Positions 1 to 6,740 of a stretch of 9,157 bases of DNA are shown here, piece after piece. Positions within the stretch are counted from its first letter, which is position 1. Each line of letters starts with the position of its first letter. The translations under genes and the position numbers were made by a program. This stretch comes from SIG575 sp045595725. GTDB taxonomy: Bacteria; Bacillota; Clostridia; Oscillospirales; Acutalibacteraceae. A model generated the notes under the pieces. That model had not been told where the DNA came from. It did no database searches and was given only the letters and a program-made list of their open reading frames with translations. Location: contig JAZOAY010000157.1 of the NCBI GenBank assembly GCA_045595725.1, positions 1 through 9,157 of the forward strand, in the 5' to 3' direction.

Positions 1-117
1 GCTTGGCCACCGACTTAAGTCATAACCCACAAGCGATGATACGCCCTTGGCGTGGGCATTTGCACGTGCAACATCGATTGTGTTAACCCTACCATCACCA
101 TTGATGTCACCAAGTTT
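1..117 (-). other. Type I dockerin, first calcium-binding repeat (second outside window)
   Basis: Residues 2168-2206 read KLGDINGDGRVNTIDVARAN, then AHAKGVSSLVGYDL. The loop D-x-N-x-D-G-x-V-N-x-x-D (D2171, N2173, D2175, N2179, D2182; bases 73-108) is a complete EF-hand-like dockerin calcium loop. A dockerin needs two such repeats; the second would start just beyond base 1, and the GYDLSRWPS linker is the usual inter-repeat distance. It binds cohesin domains on scaffoldins. No cohesin is visible here. Confidence 0.85.
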
Positions 118-3100
118 GTGCAGGTCAATTTCACATGTACATTCTCCTGCAGTAATTGCGATGTCATATTTTCTTGTAACATAGTTTACTTTTTCAAATG
201 TTGCAGTATATGTACCATCTTTTAACCCACTAAACTCATATTCTATCGAACTACCGTCTATGACACGCGTCATTACAACATTTCTATCAGAATCAATCAA
301 TGTCACTGTAATACCTGTTTTAGTTACGGTGTCTTCTTCTTTTTCACCACAAACAGAGCATGTTCTCACTTTTATACCGTCTTCAAAATCAGTTGGGTCT
401 TTTGTAATTTCCCATTTACCAAAAAGATGTTCATATACATTTACTTCAAAAGTACACATTGCAGTTTTGTATTTAACTGTAATCTGCTGTTTTCCTATTT
501 CACTAAGAATTTTAGGAGCGCATGTTAAAACATCATCTGAAAGCGTGTATACTTTTCCGTTACTGTAAGCTATCTTTGCTGTCAGCCCTGTTGTGTCAAG
601 TTTATCACCAACATGATACTTTGTCTTTGTGGGTAAGGTTGTAACTTCGAAGGAAGTGATTGTAGTAATAGCAGGTTTAACCATCACTTCAAACGAACAC
701 ATTGCACCACCGTATACAGCATTTACAGTTTTTGTACCTTCTGAATCAAACTTGGTTGGTGAGCATTCAAATCCACTTGTAATTGTTTTAGTTGTACCAT
801 CCTCATATACTACTTTTAGCTTCAAACCTGTTGTGTCTAATACTTCACCAACATTATACTCTGTTTTTGTTGGCATATTTACGACAGAAATCGTACTATC
901 TTTTATGTATTCATCAACATCTGCTGTCTCTCTGTTTCCATCATCAGCAATCAAATCATAGTCGGTTGAAGGCACATCTGCATTTACAGGAATATCACCA
1001 TAATGATTTTTATTTTTAACAAGACTGATATCCTCATACGCTACTACTCTTTTCAACTCCAACGAGTCAAAAGTTTTTATAGCATAATCCATTGTGCCGT
1101 TATCTGTAGCCGTTATTTTTATATCATATTCCTGATCGGTCGGCAATACAAATATCTTTTCATCACCATCAACAAAGGCGGTTATATTCTCTGCACGAGA
1201 AGTTATTTTATTATCAACTATCGATAAAACAAGATTACCGCTACTACCATAAATATAAACATCAGTGGGACATTTTACTGATCCAAGTTTTGATTTTGTA
1301 TAATTTCCGTTATGACACTTATATTTATACCACTCATTTTCAAGGTAAACAACGGTCTGAATTGCCGCATCACAAGCTGTTAAATCTTCTTCAAGCTGAA
1401 TTGTACTTATAAGTAAATTAAATGGATTTCTGTTTGTAGCTATATCAATTGCATAGTTCAAACCATATTCTTGCTTAGAAGCAGAAGCATAAACACTCAT
1501 AGTCTTATAACAATAGCCTTCTAACGATTGTAAAAACCCCCAAACGGAATCAAAAGCCTTTGCATTTCCGATAGTTTGATTTGACGAAAGAATCGTTCCG
1601 TAATTTTGTGTTAATGATATAAATTGCCTTTCAAGCAGAGCAGCTGCATTCATCAGAGTGTGAGTTTCCGAAAGCTTGCCAAGACCTGATAAATAATCCA
1701 AAAGCATATATGTAAGGTTATATGTTGCTACAAGTGATCCGGCAGAAATACCTGTAATCGCAGTAACTGTACCATATATAAATTCAGTAGTTATACCTTT
1801 AAGCAAAATTTCATAAGCAGCATTTCCTGCGGTATAAAGATCCACCTTATCCATTATTTTTATAACTGCAACAAGAGTATTATCAAGCGTAAAAGCTTCC
1901 ATGTACGGCTGTAAAGCCTCTTTCAGCAATATCGAAGCATTACCACCCATTGCGTTTGCACTTATCTGAAGCGCGTTTAAAAGTTCAATATTTGATTCAT
2001 AAACCGCCTGTGCTATAAGGTACTTCTGATACGCATCATAGAAAGAGGCAACAACATCAGAACCGCTTGAAATAATATCAATTATTACAGATGCATTACT
2101 TAAGCCTTTAAACACTTTAGTAACTTTTGATTCTGTCAATTTAGGAATAGTTTCAGAAAGCTCATTATATAGTGTCTTATCATAGTCATCCAAATCAAAG
2201 GAATTAATATTAAAGAAATTTCCTTTAAGCCAATTCTTTTGCAAATACTCAGTAAAATTATATAAAGGTTTTTCAAACTCACTGCTCCACGCATCAGATG
2301 TTTTGAAAACATCAAGCGTATCTTTATACAAATCTGATGCACCCATCAAGAATTTAATACCCTTTTCTGCCGACTGCATAAAACCATTTTTAGAGTTATT
2401 TGTGTAGTTTTGCAAAACATCCAAAAGAATTACATCATAAGGGTTATCAGTTGAAAATGCGCCCTTAAAATCAAAAGCAAAAGCTTTACCAACATCGCCT
2501 ATTACTTCCCAAGCTGCATATCTTGTAAAATTCCTTGACCCTTCTTCATGTTTCCAAATTTGATTGTAGAAGCTTGCATTTGTAACAAGTTTTTTGTAGT
2601 TATTGGATTTTACAAAATTAGCGTGTTCATTGATATACTGTTTTTCTTCCTCTGTCAAATCAGGAGTTTTTGAAGAGACCGTTACCATAATACTCTCACT
2701 TACAACTTCTGGTGACGTTATAGTTATTGTAGCTGTACCTTCTGATTTAAGGTTAAGCGGAACGGTTGCTCTGTGTTCATTCTCACCACAGATATAGTCT
2801 CCTGAATCTGATTTTATTGTGCCAACTTCAACAACAGATGTATTGCTTGAATTGATTTTCAGGGATGAGGCATCATTATCAGCAGACGTGTATACAAGAA
2901 GTCCGCTGAGCGTATCTCCAGCACAACCTCTCATATCCTCACCAAATGTAAACCTGTCCGCCCCGAATAATATTTCAACATCAACCGTAGTTTCCGAATC
3001 CGATATTGAATCCCGTTCAAGAATTACCACATCAAGAATATCGTCACAAACATCACAACGCTTTACTGCAAAACCGTCATTTCCGTCGAACGGACTAATG

Positions 3101-6100
3101 ACTGTTTTTTGATTATTTGTCTGACATTTGTGCCGTCCCACTACATCCATAGCATAAGTATACAGATTACCTTCACTATCTTCAATGAACAGAGTACCAC
3201 TATCACTATTCTGAGGCATTACAGAAATCATTCCATCTCCTGTAAAAGTCAGAACACCGTCAGTATACTCTGCCGTATTGTTATCACAAGATAATACAAA
3301 ATCATTTGTTGTTGGAGTTTCTGACGAACCTCTTTCGACCCAAGCTTTAAACGAAACTTTACCTGTAGCATCTTTTGCTTTGATTTTTGCAATTTCATTT
3401 TCCGTTGCCTTTATATATTTCACAGCATCTGTTTTATTAAAAGGATCATCAACACCAGCTAAAAGCCAAAGGTACTGTGAAACGGAATCACTAAATCCTG
3501 CCTGTAAAAGCGACATTAAATATTTACTTACATTTGTAACACCAAAATATTGAGGAGATGCTTCTGATACAGTATAATCCCAAGGAATAGATGTTGTGTT
3601 ATTTTCATCTTCCCTCATAATAACACTGCTCAACACAAATCTTATAGGAATTGCTGATATGAATGTTCGTATTGAATCAAAAATATCAAAACTTGTATCG
3701 GTTTCTTTATTTTCAAACAATGAATCCCCTAATTTTTCAACATCATTCAATACTTTCTCTACATCATTCTTTGCATGGTTAGTCAACCAATCATCAGGGT
3801 CTTTTGCAACGGCATTCAAAGTAGCACCAAGGCCCGAATTGACTACAGATACTGCAGCATCGAAAGCCTTATTACCACTTGTACCGTATGATGTATATAA
3901 ACCTGACAACTTATCATGTAGTTGCCTGAACAGTTCAACTTTGTCCTCAGACGAACCTGTGGATGCTTCAAAATTTTTCAAAGCACTAATACTTCCTGTC
4001 ATTGTCTTACAAAAACTATTCCATGCTTTTATTCCGATTTTAACAGCTTTATATCCCGCTAAGAATGTTTCTATACCATCCACTATGCCTGAATATTTTT
4101 CTAACTCTTTTTCGAGAATTTCTGACTCAAAGAAAATATTAACAGAGGTTTCGATTATCAGCTTATCACCGGGCTTAAAAACACTGACTCCCCGATTTTC
4201 CCATGACGATTTTTCGATTTTGCTTTTAGATGTACCATCAGAATAGAAAATTTCCATTCCCTGTTCTATCTGAACCTTGTGGTTGACACCGTACAGTTCT
4301 TTATCGGATACATTTTCTAAAGTTATTTTAATGGGATAATCATCACCATAATAAGTTGCGTTGGGAAACTCAAAATTAAGGTGCAATGCGCTTCCTGCCC
4401 AGACCTGAATTTGATTTTCGCAAACAAATCTATCATTTATAGGCTCGGTAATACCTTCTCCTTCACATATTTCGCCTGTCAGATTTGCTTCAAGACTGTA
4501 ACTTCCCTCGGTATCACCGCGAACATACCAATTGACACTACGGCTTCCCAATGCTTCAATAGTTTCTATCTCCTGAGTTAGTTCTTGTTGCTCACCAACC
4601 ATTTCAGCAAGAGACAAGCCTTCAGGCAAAGTTAATTCTGCCTTTAAATTTTCAAGAGTTGCATTATCTGAATTGTTGATCACAAGCATCTGCACATCAA
4701 ACATTTCTTTAATCCAGGATACTTCTCCTCTTATAATCAGATAAAAATTTTCTGAAACAGGATAAACGGTAATATCCTCTTTCTTTGACGGAATTCTGAT
4801 ACCTTTCGGTTTTTCTGCCTTTTCCTCTTCGGGACCTATATACTCCCATTTACCGTAAACCTTGGTATTTTTATCTTTTATTTTTACTTCATATATATCT
4901 TTTGTACAAGCAGAATCCTCATACCAACCTTTAAATATGTAATTATGAGCATCCTCTCTCCAAGGTATATATGTCAGGTCAACAGTTTCACCTTCTTCAA
5001 CGCTGACATATTTGCACCAACTATGGAACAATCCGTCGGTAACAACATGATAATGAAGTGAATAACCGCTTTCAACCTCCTCGCTTTCTTCTTTATCAGG
5101 AGTTGGATCTTTATAATGTCCACCTATAAAATTACCATCAGCATCAAAGCATGCCACGATACTTTCGGCATCAACCTCCGGGTCAAAATCCAGTTTCAAT
5201 TCATATTTGTAACTCTGTTTATTTCCTTCAGCCGTTGTATCAACTCCGGCTTCTCTCATCTCCTCAAGCGTCATTTTTTCAGATGTAAATTTCACATCGT
5301 AAACAGGAAACTCGCTCAAAGCAATTGAATGCAATTCATTGACGCCGGGATTAACTGTTATTTGAGGATTTCTTATTTTACAACCATCAGCATAAACAGA
5401 AATTTTCTGTTCACCAACCGGTAGTACTACACTTACCTTACCATTTTTATCGGTGGTAAATGTATTTTCACCGTCTTTTTCAGTTGAAATAAATATCTTT
5501 GCACCGCTGACAGGCTCAGACTGTGCTTTGACTATAGTAAAAATGACTAAACCATAGTTTGAATTTTCTTCAATATTTATTTCAACACGGGGAATTGTTT
5601 CTGCCTCTACATATTCACAAACAGTACAAATCCTGCTTTTACTGCCTTCCTCAAGCACCGTTGCTTCTGTTACATTCCATTTACCGAAAGAATGACCGCT
5701 TGTTTCCACGTAATTATCAACATAATAATCGCCACACTCACTACAAATATTTTCTGTGTAGCCGTTTTCTGTACATGTGGGCAAAATTGTTGTTTTATTG
5801 TAATTATGCTCTGTTGTATCAATAGTCGCAGTTTTTTTGTCACCACATACTGAACACGTCTGGCTCTTTAATCCTGTTTTGCTACAGGTTGCCACAGTTT
5901 CGATTTTCCAAGGACTATATGAGTGACCGTTTGCATCTTTGTAATCAGATTTATATTTATCATTGCAATTCTCACATGTATTCAGCGTATACCCCTGTTC
6001 AGTACATCCGGGAGATACTATTTCTTTTTTATAACTATGACCTAAAGCGTCAACATAGTCATCTATATCTTCATATCCGCATTGTGAACATGTATAAATA

Positions 6101-6618
6101 GTGTAACCTCTGGCTTCACAAGTCGGAGCAATTGTTGTTGGTACAAAGCTATGACCGGATGCAGCTACATATGAATCTGCATATGAAGCATTACATATTT
6201 CACAAACATGAAGAGTATAACCTTGCTCTGTACAAGTTTGTTTAACCACTGTTGAACTGTAAGTATGACCTATTGCTTCAATTTCTGCATCTTCACTTTT
6301 TTCGCAGGCACTACAAATTCTATATTGCGAACCTTTAGCAGTGCAGGTTGGTTCTTTTTCGGTAATCCAGTCGCCAAATGAGTGACCTGTGGCAGGGATA
6401 ATCACCGTATCTCCCACTATTTCTCCACAACTTAAACAAACCCAAAAACTCAATCCATTTCGATCACAAGTAGGTTCTGAAGGTACTTCTACAGTATCTT
6501 CATGTTTGCATGTTGTTTCCGCCTCCGCATGTATTGAAACATCTGCGAAAGGAAAAGTTCCTGAAACAATTGCAACTGTAAGAAATACTGAAAATAATTT
6601 TTTTAATATATTTTTCAT
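1..6618 (-). CDS. Giant secreted modular protein with Cys-repeat array, Ig-like domains and C-terminal dockerin (3' end outside window)
   Basis: The frame is open from ATG at 6618 to base 1, giving at least 2206 residues with no stop. The start is fixed by GGAGG six bases upstream and by a signal peptide immediately after the Met. Domain order by residue: signal peptide 1-33; Cys-x9-Cys-x2-Cys repeats about 37-343; carboxypeptidase-regulatory-like domain 354-430; Listeria-Bacteroides-like repeat about 538-594; beta-rich domains about 620-825; helical region 833-1086; beta stretch with a stray Cys pair 1087-1205; Ig-like 1211-1314; long helical region 1318-1766; beta module 1776-1878; two group 3 Ig-like domains 1907-2061; a last Cys repeat and beta sandwich 2064-2165; dockerin from 2168. 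The dockerin suggests docking to a cohesin on a cell-surface or cellulosome-like scaffold. I see no glycoside hydrolase, protease or lipase motif. It is probably an adhesin or structural/binding component, but its function is unknown. The CDS and secretion are firm; the role is not. Confidence 0.93.
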   Translation of the reverse strand, partial: MKNILKKLFSVFLTVAIVSGTFPFADVSIHAEAETTCKHEDTVEVPSEPTCDRNGLSFWVCLSCGEIVGDTVIIPATGHSFGDWITEKEPTCTAKGSQYRICSACEKSEDAEIEAIGHTYSSTVVKQTCTEQGYTLHVCEICNASYADSYVAASGHSFVPTTIAPTCEARGYTIYTCSQCGYEDIDDYVDALGHSYKKEIVSPGCTEQGYTLNTCENCNDKYKSDYKDANGHSYSPWKIETVATCSKTGLKSQTCSVCGDKKTATIDTTEHNYNKTTILPTCTENGYTENICSECGDYYVDNYVETSGHSFGKWNVTEATVLEEGSKSRICTVCEYVEAETIPRVEINIEENSNYGLVIFTIVKAQSEPVSGAKIFISTEKDGENTFTTDKNGKVSVVLPVGEQKISVYADGCKIRNPQITVNPGVNELHSIALSEFPVYDVKFTSEKMTLEEMREAGVDTTAEGNKQSYKYELKLDFDPEVDAESIVACFDADGNFIGGHYKDPTPDKEESEEVESGYSLHYHVVTDGLFHSWCKYVSVEEGETVDLTYIPWREDAHNYIFKGWYEDSACTKDIYEVKIKDKNTKVYGKWEYIGPEEEKAEKPKGIRIPSKKEDITVYPVSENFYLIIRGEVSWIKEMFDVQMLVINNSDNATLENLKAELTLPEGLSLAEMVGEQQELTQEIETIEALGSRSVNWYVRGDTEGSYSLEANLTGEICEGEGITEPINDRFVCENQIQVWAGSALHLNFEFPNATYYGDDYPIKITLENVSDKELYGVNHKVQIEQGMEIFYSDGTSKSKIEKSSWENRGVSVFKPGDKLIIETSVNIFFESEILEKELEKYSGIVDGIETFLAGYKAVKIGIKAWNSFCKTMTGSISALKNFEASTGSSEDKVELFRQLHDKLSGLYTSYGTSGNKAFDAAVSVVNSGLGATLNAVAKDPDDWLTNHAKNDVEKVLNDVEKLGDSLFENKETDTSFDIFDSIRTFISAIPIRFVLSSVIMREDENNTTSIPWDYTVSEASPQYFGVTNVSKYLMSLLQAGFSDSVSQYLWLLAGVDDPFNKTDAVKYIKATENEIAKIKAKDATGKVSFKAWVERGSSETPTTNDFVLSCDNNTAEYTDGVLTFTGDGMISVMPQNSDSGTLFIEDSEGNLYTYAMDVVGRHKCQTNNQKTVISPFDGNDGFAVKRCDVCDDILDVVILERDSISDSETTVDVEILFGADRFTFGEDMRGCAGDTLSGLLVYTSADNDASSLKINSSNTSVVEVGTIKSDSGDYICGENEHRATVPLNLKSEGTATITITSPEVVSESIMVTVSSKTPDLTEEEKQYINEHANFVKSNNYKKLVTNASFYNQIWKHEEGSRNFTRYAAWEVIGDVGKAFAFDFKGAFSTDNPYDVILLDVLQNYTNNSKNGFMQSAEKGIKFLMGASDLYKDTLDVFKTSDAWSSEFEKPLYNFTEYLQKNWLKGNFFNINSFDLDDYDKTLYNELSETIPKLTESKVTKVFKGLSNASVIIDIISSGSDVVASFYDAYQKYLIAQAVYESNIELLNALQISANAMGGNASILLKEALQPYMEAFTLDNTLVAVIKIMDKVDLYTAGNAAYEILLKGITTEFIYGTVTAITGISAGSLVATYNLTYMLLDYLSGLGKLSETHTLMNAAALLERQFISLTQNYGTILSSNQTIGNAKAFDSVWGFLQSLEGYCYKTMSVYASASKQEYGLNYAIDIATNRNPFNLLISTIQLEEDLTACDAAIQTVVYLENEWYKYKCHNGNYTKSKLGSVKCPTDVYIYGSSGNLVLSIVDNKITSRAENITAFVDGDEKIFVLPTDQEYDIKITATDNGTMDYAIKTFDSLELKRVVAYEDISLVKNKNHYGDIPVNADVPSTDYDLIADDGNRETADVDEYIKDSTISVVNMPTKTEYNVGEVLDTTGLKLKVVYEDGTTKTITSGFECSPTKFDSEGTKTVNAVYGGAMCSFEVMVKPAITTITSFEVTTLPTKTKYHVGDKLDTTGLTAKIAYSNGKVYTLSDDVLTCAPKILSEIGKQQITVKYKTAMCTFEVNVYEHLFGKWEITKDPTDFEDGIKVRTCSVCGEKEEDTVTKTGITVTLIDSDRNVVMTRVIDGSSIEYEFSGLKDGTYTATFEKVNYVTRKYDIAITAGECTCEIDLHKLGDINGDGRVNTIDVARANAHAKGVSSLVGYDLSRWPS
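124..429 (-). other. Terminal Cys repeat plus beta-sandwich linker before the dockerin
   Basis: Residues 2064-2095 are a ninth, distant Cys repeat (LFGKWEITKDPTD, then C-S-V-C-G-E). Its first Cys is replaced by Asp, as in the last unit of the N-terminal array. Residues about 2096-2165 follow with a carboxypeptidase-regulatory-like sandwich (ITVTLIDSDRNVV, FSGLKDGTYTATF, YDIAI). This sandwich-dockerin junction is a common tail order in dockerin-bearing clostridial proteins. Confidence 0.65.
436..900 (-). repeat. Tandem pair of group 3 bacterial Ig-like domains
   Basis: Residues 1907-1981 and 1988-2061 are two copies of one domain. Each has P-T-K-T-x-Y-x-V-G, then L-D-T-T-G-L, a Y-x-[DN]-G turn, and finally A-M-C-[ST]-F-E-V. 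This is the Big_3-type signature (Pfam PF07523) of surface proteins of Gram-positive bacteria. Both copies carry two cysteines at matching places (Cys1952/Cys1974 and Cys2033/Cys2055), so each probably has an internal disulfide. Such domains usually act as spacers or bind carbohydrate. Confidence 0.82.
985..1293 (-). other. Beta module beginning Cys-Pro-Thr-Asp
   Basis: Residues 1776-1878 start with KCPTDVYIYGSSGNLVLSI, continue with FVDGDEKIFVLP and DQEYDIKITATDNGTMDYAI, and end near NHYGDIP. The pattern 'C-P-x-D-V-Y-x-Y-x-x-x-G-x-L-V-x-S-I' followed by 'A-T-D-x-G-T-M-D-Y' resembles a beta module I have seen in other secreted clostridial proteins. I cannot give it a family name. It lies between the long helical region and the Ig-like pair. 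Confidence 0.5.
1321..2667 (-). other. Helical region 2 of the giant protein (unrecognised, about 450 residues)
   Basis: Residues 1318-1766 are almost wholly predicted-helical by eye, starting LTEEEKQYINEHANF. The segment has long Ala/Leu/Ile-rich stretches near 1567-1686 (VIIDIISSGSDVVASF, TAITGISAGSLVATYN). Cysteine is nearly absent, in contrast to the flanking modules. I find no known catalytic motif or family signature. The more hydrophobic part could be a helical bundle core or a membrane-active segment; the sequence does not decide. Confidence 0.5.
2677..2988 (-). other. Group 2-like bacterial Ig domain
   Basis: Residues 1211-1314 contain the core pattern of a Big_2-like domain: a strand, then INSSNTSVVEVG, then a strand ending SEGTATITIT and a last strand SESIMVTV. 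The S-S-N-x-S-V-V and G-T-A-T-I-T-I pairing is typical. It is longer than a usual Big_2 because of an insertion carrying Cys residues (GDYICGENE). It separates the two helical regions. Confidence 0.6.
3361..4122 (-). other. Helical region 1 of the giant protein (unrecognised)
   Basis: Residues 833-1086 are dominated by amphipathic helices (for example EILEKELEKYSGIVDGI and NDVEKVLNDVEKLGDSLF). Part of the segment is more hydrophobic (TFISAIPIRFVLSSV, and YLWLLAG further on). It sits between a beta-rich domain and a short beta stretch. I recognise no Pfam-type family or catalytic motif in it. Its boundaries are estimated from sequence character alone. Confidence 0.5.
4837..5007 (-). other. Listeria-Bacteroides-type repeat (InlB B-repeat-like)
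   Basis: Residues about 538-594 contain G-E-T-V-D-L, then YIFKGWYEDSACTK, and end with VYGKWEYI. The GWY-D-x-A/C-T-K / V-Y-x-K-W pair is the hallmark of the Listeria-Bacteroides (Flg_new) repeat of surface adhesins, a small ubiquitin-like beta fold. Only one copy is seen and its spacing is slightly unusual, so the call is moderate. Confidence 0.6.
5329..5559 (-). other. Carboxypeptidase-regulatory-like beta-sandwich domain
   Basis: Residues 354-430 follow the classic prealbumin-like pattern: a beta strand (GLVIFTIV), then PVSGAKIFIS, a TTDKNGKVSVVLP turn-strand, and a final strand pair KISVYADGC / NPQITVNPG. The G-x-V/T-D-x-x-G-x pattern is diagnostic of this fold in extracellular proteins, where it acts as a rigid spacer or binding module. 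It directly follows the Cys-repeat array. Confidence 0.7.
5590..6510 (-). repeat. Eight-unit Cys-x9-Cys-x2-Cys / Gly-His repeat array
   Basis: Residues 37-343 hold eight units of about 37-41 residues. Each unit has the form P-T-C-x4-G-x4-C-x2-C, followed by G-H-[ST]-[YF] about 16-20 residues later (EHNY in one unit). First Cys residues are at 51, 92, 129, 167, 205, 245 and 282. The second Cys follows exactly ten residues later in all seven, then the third after two more. The eighth unit has Val321 in place of the first Cys but keeps Cys331 and Cys334. This repeat is common in secreted proteins of gut Clostridia as I know them; I know of no assigned function. The fixed spacing and a conserved His suggest either disulfides or a metal site. 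Confidence 0.85.
6520..6618 (-). other. Sec signal peptide of the giant protein
   Basis: The first 33 residues have a basic n-region (MKNILKK), a hydrophobic core (LFSVFLTVAIVSG) and a small-residue c-region. Two cleavage sites are plausible: after Ala25 (FPFA) or after Ala33 (HAEA). The latter directly precedes the first cysteine-containing segment and is my preference. There is no lipobox Cys at the cleavage site, so it is a standard secreted protein rather than a lipoprotein. Confidence 0.88.
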
Positions 6619-6624
6619 AATTAA

Positions 6625-6629
6625 CCTCC
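6625..6629 (-). promoter_or_regulatory. Ribosome binding site of the giant protein
   Basis: On the minus strand GGAGG lies six bases before the ATG at 6618 (GGAGG-TTAATT-ATG). It is a strong match to the anti-Shine-Dalgarno and decides the start codon, together with the signal peptide that follows. Confidence 0.9.
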
Positions 6630-6631
6630 AA

Positions 6632-6654
6632 AGGATAATAATTAAATTTATCCT
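6632..6654. promoter_or_regulatory. 7-bp dyad next to the ribosome binding site
   Basis: AGGATAA at 6632-6638 and TTATCCT at 6648-6654 form a perfect inverted repeat with a 9-base AT-only spacer. It ends three bases upstream of the GGAGG. It could be an operator, or an mRNA hairpin affecting ribosome access, or chance. Confidence 0.3.
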
Positions 6655-6666
6655 CAAACATTTCAA
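6638..6666 (-). promoter_or_regulatory. Possible sigma-A-type promoter for the giant protein
   Basis: On the minus strand TTGAAA (6666-6661) is followed after 17 bases by AATTAT (6643-6638). The -35 is five of six to TTGACA and the -10 only four of six to TATAAT. TATTAT at 6640-6635 is a better -10 but 20 bases away. The predicted start would leave a very short leader, and the -35 lies inside the stem of the larger hairpin. In a region this AT-rich such matches are expected by chance. Confidence 0.25.
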
Positions 6667-6698
6667 GCGGAACATCACTATTGATATTCCGCCTGAAA
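6661..6698 (-). terminator. 17-bp hairpin with ATAG loop between the two genes
   Basis: On the minus strand a 12-bp outer stem (TTTCAGGCGGAA against TTCCGCTTGAAA) continues through a U-G pair into a 4-bp inner stem (ATCA/TGAT) around the loop ATAG. The only two non-Watson-Crick positions (plus-strand 6666/6693 and 6673/6686) are G-U on the minus strand but A-C on the plus strand. The structure is therefore intact only in RNA read in the direction of the genes. No U-run follows it, so it may protect the 3' end of the upstream mRNA or be a dispersed palindromic repeat rather than a simple terminator. Confidence 0.6.
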
Positions 6699-6704
6699 CA
6701 AATC

Positions 6705-6725
6705 AAAAAGTGCAAAACACTTTTT
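6705..6725 (-). terminator. Short intrinsic terminator after the LRR gene
   Basis: A perfect 8-bp inverted repeat (AAAAAGTG / CACTTTTT) with a 5-base loop lies 15 bases after the stop of the LRR gene. The 3' arm ends in five T on the minus strand and more T-rich sequence follows. The stem has only two G-C pairs, so it would be weak; the same A/T tails would let it work in both directions. Confidence 0.55.
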
Positions 6726-6740
6726 ATAATTAAAACTTAA

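Noticed and set aside
260..961. Plus-strand open frames with Thr/Val/Ser-rich translations
   Set aside because: They are antisense to the Ig-like pair and the domain after it; repetitive composition mirrors the repeats on the other strand.
2136..2342. Minus-strand frame of 68 codons
   Set aside because: It is a shadow frame inside the long helical region of the giant protein, which is open through the whole interval.
3596..4246. Plus-strand open frame of 216 codons
   Set aside because: It is antisense to the helical region of the giant protein. The Ser/Leu-rich low-complexity translation is what antisense Asp/Glu/Lys codons give. No ribosome binding site precedes it.
6661..6698. Hairpin considered as an insertion-sequence end or attachment site
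   Set aside because: No transposase or integrase gene, no target duplication and no second copy are seen in the window.
6389..6733. Short frames on both strands across the intergenic gap (plus 6389-6733, minus 6500-6715)
   Set aside because: Both cross the hairpins and overlap the signal peptide and first Cys repeat of the giant protein out of frame. Neither has a credible ribosome binding site.
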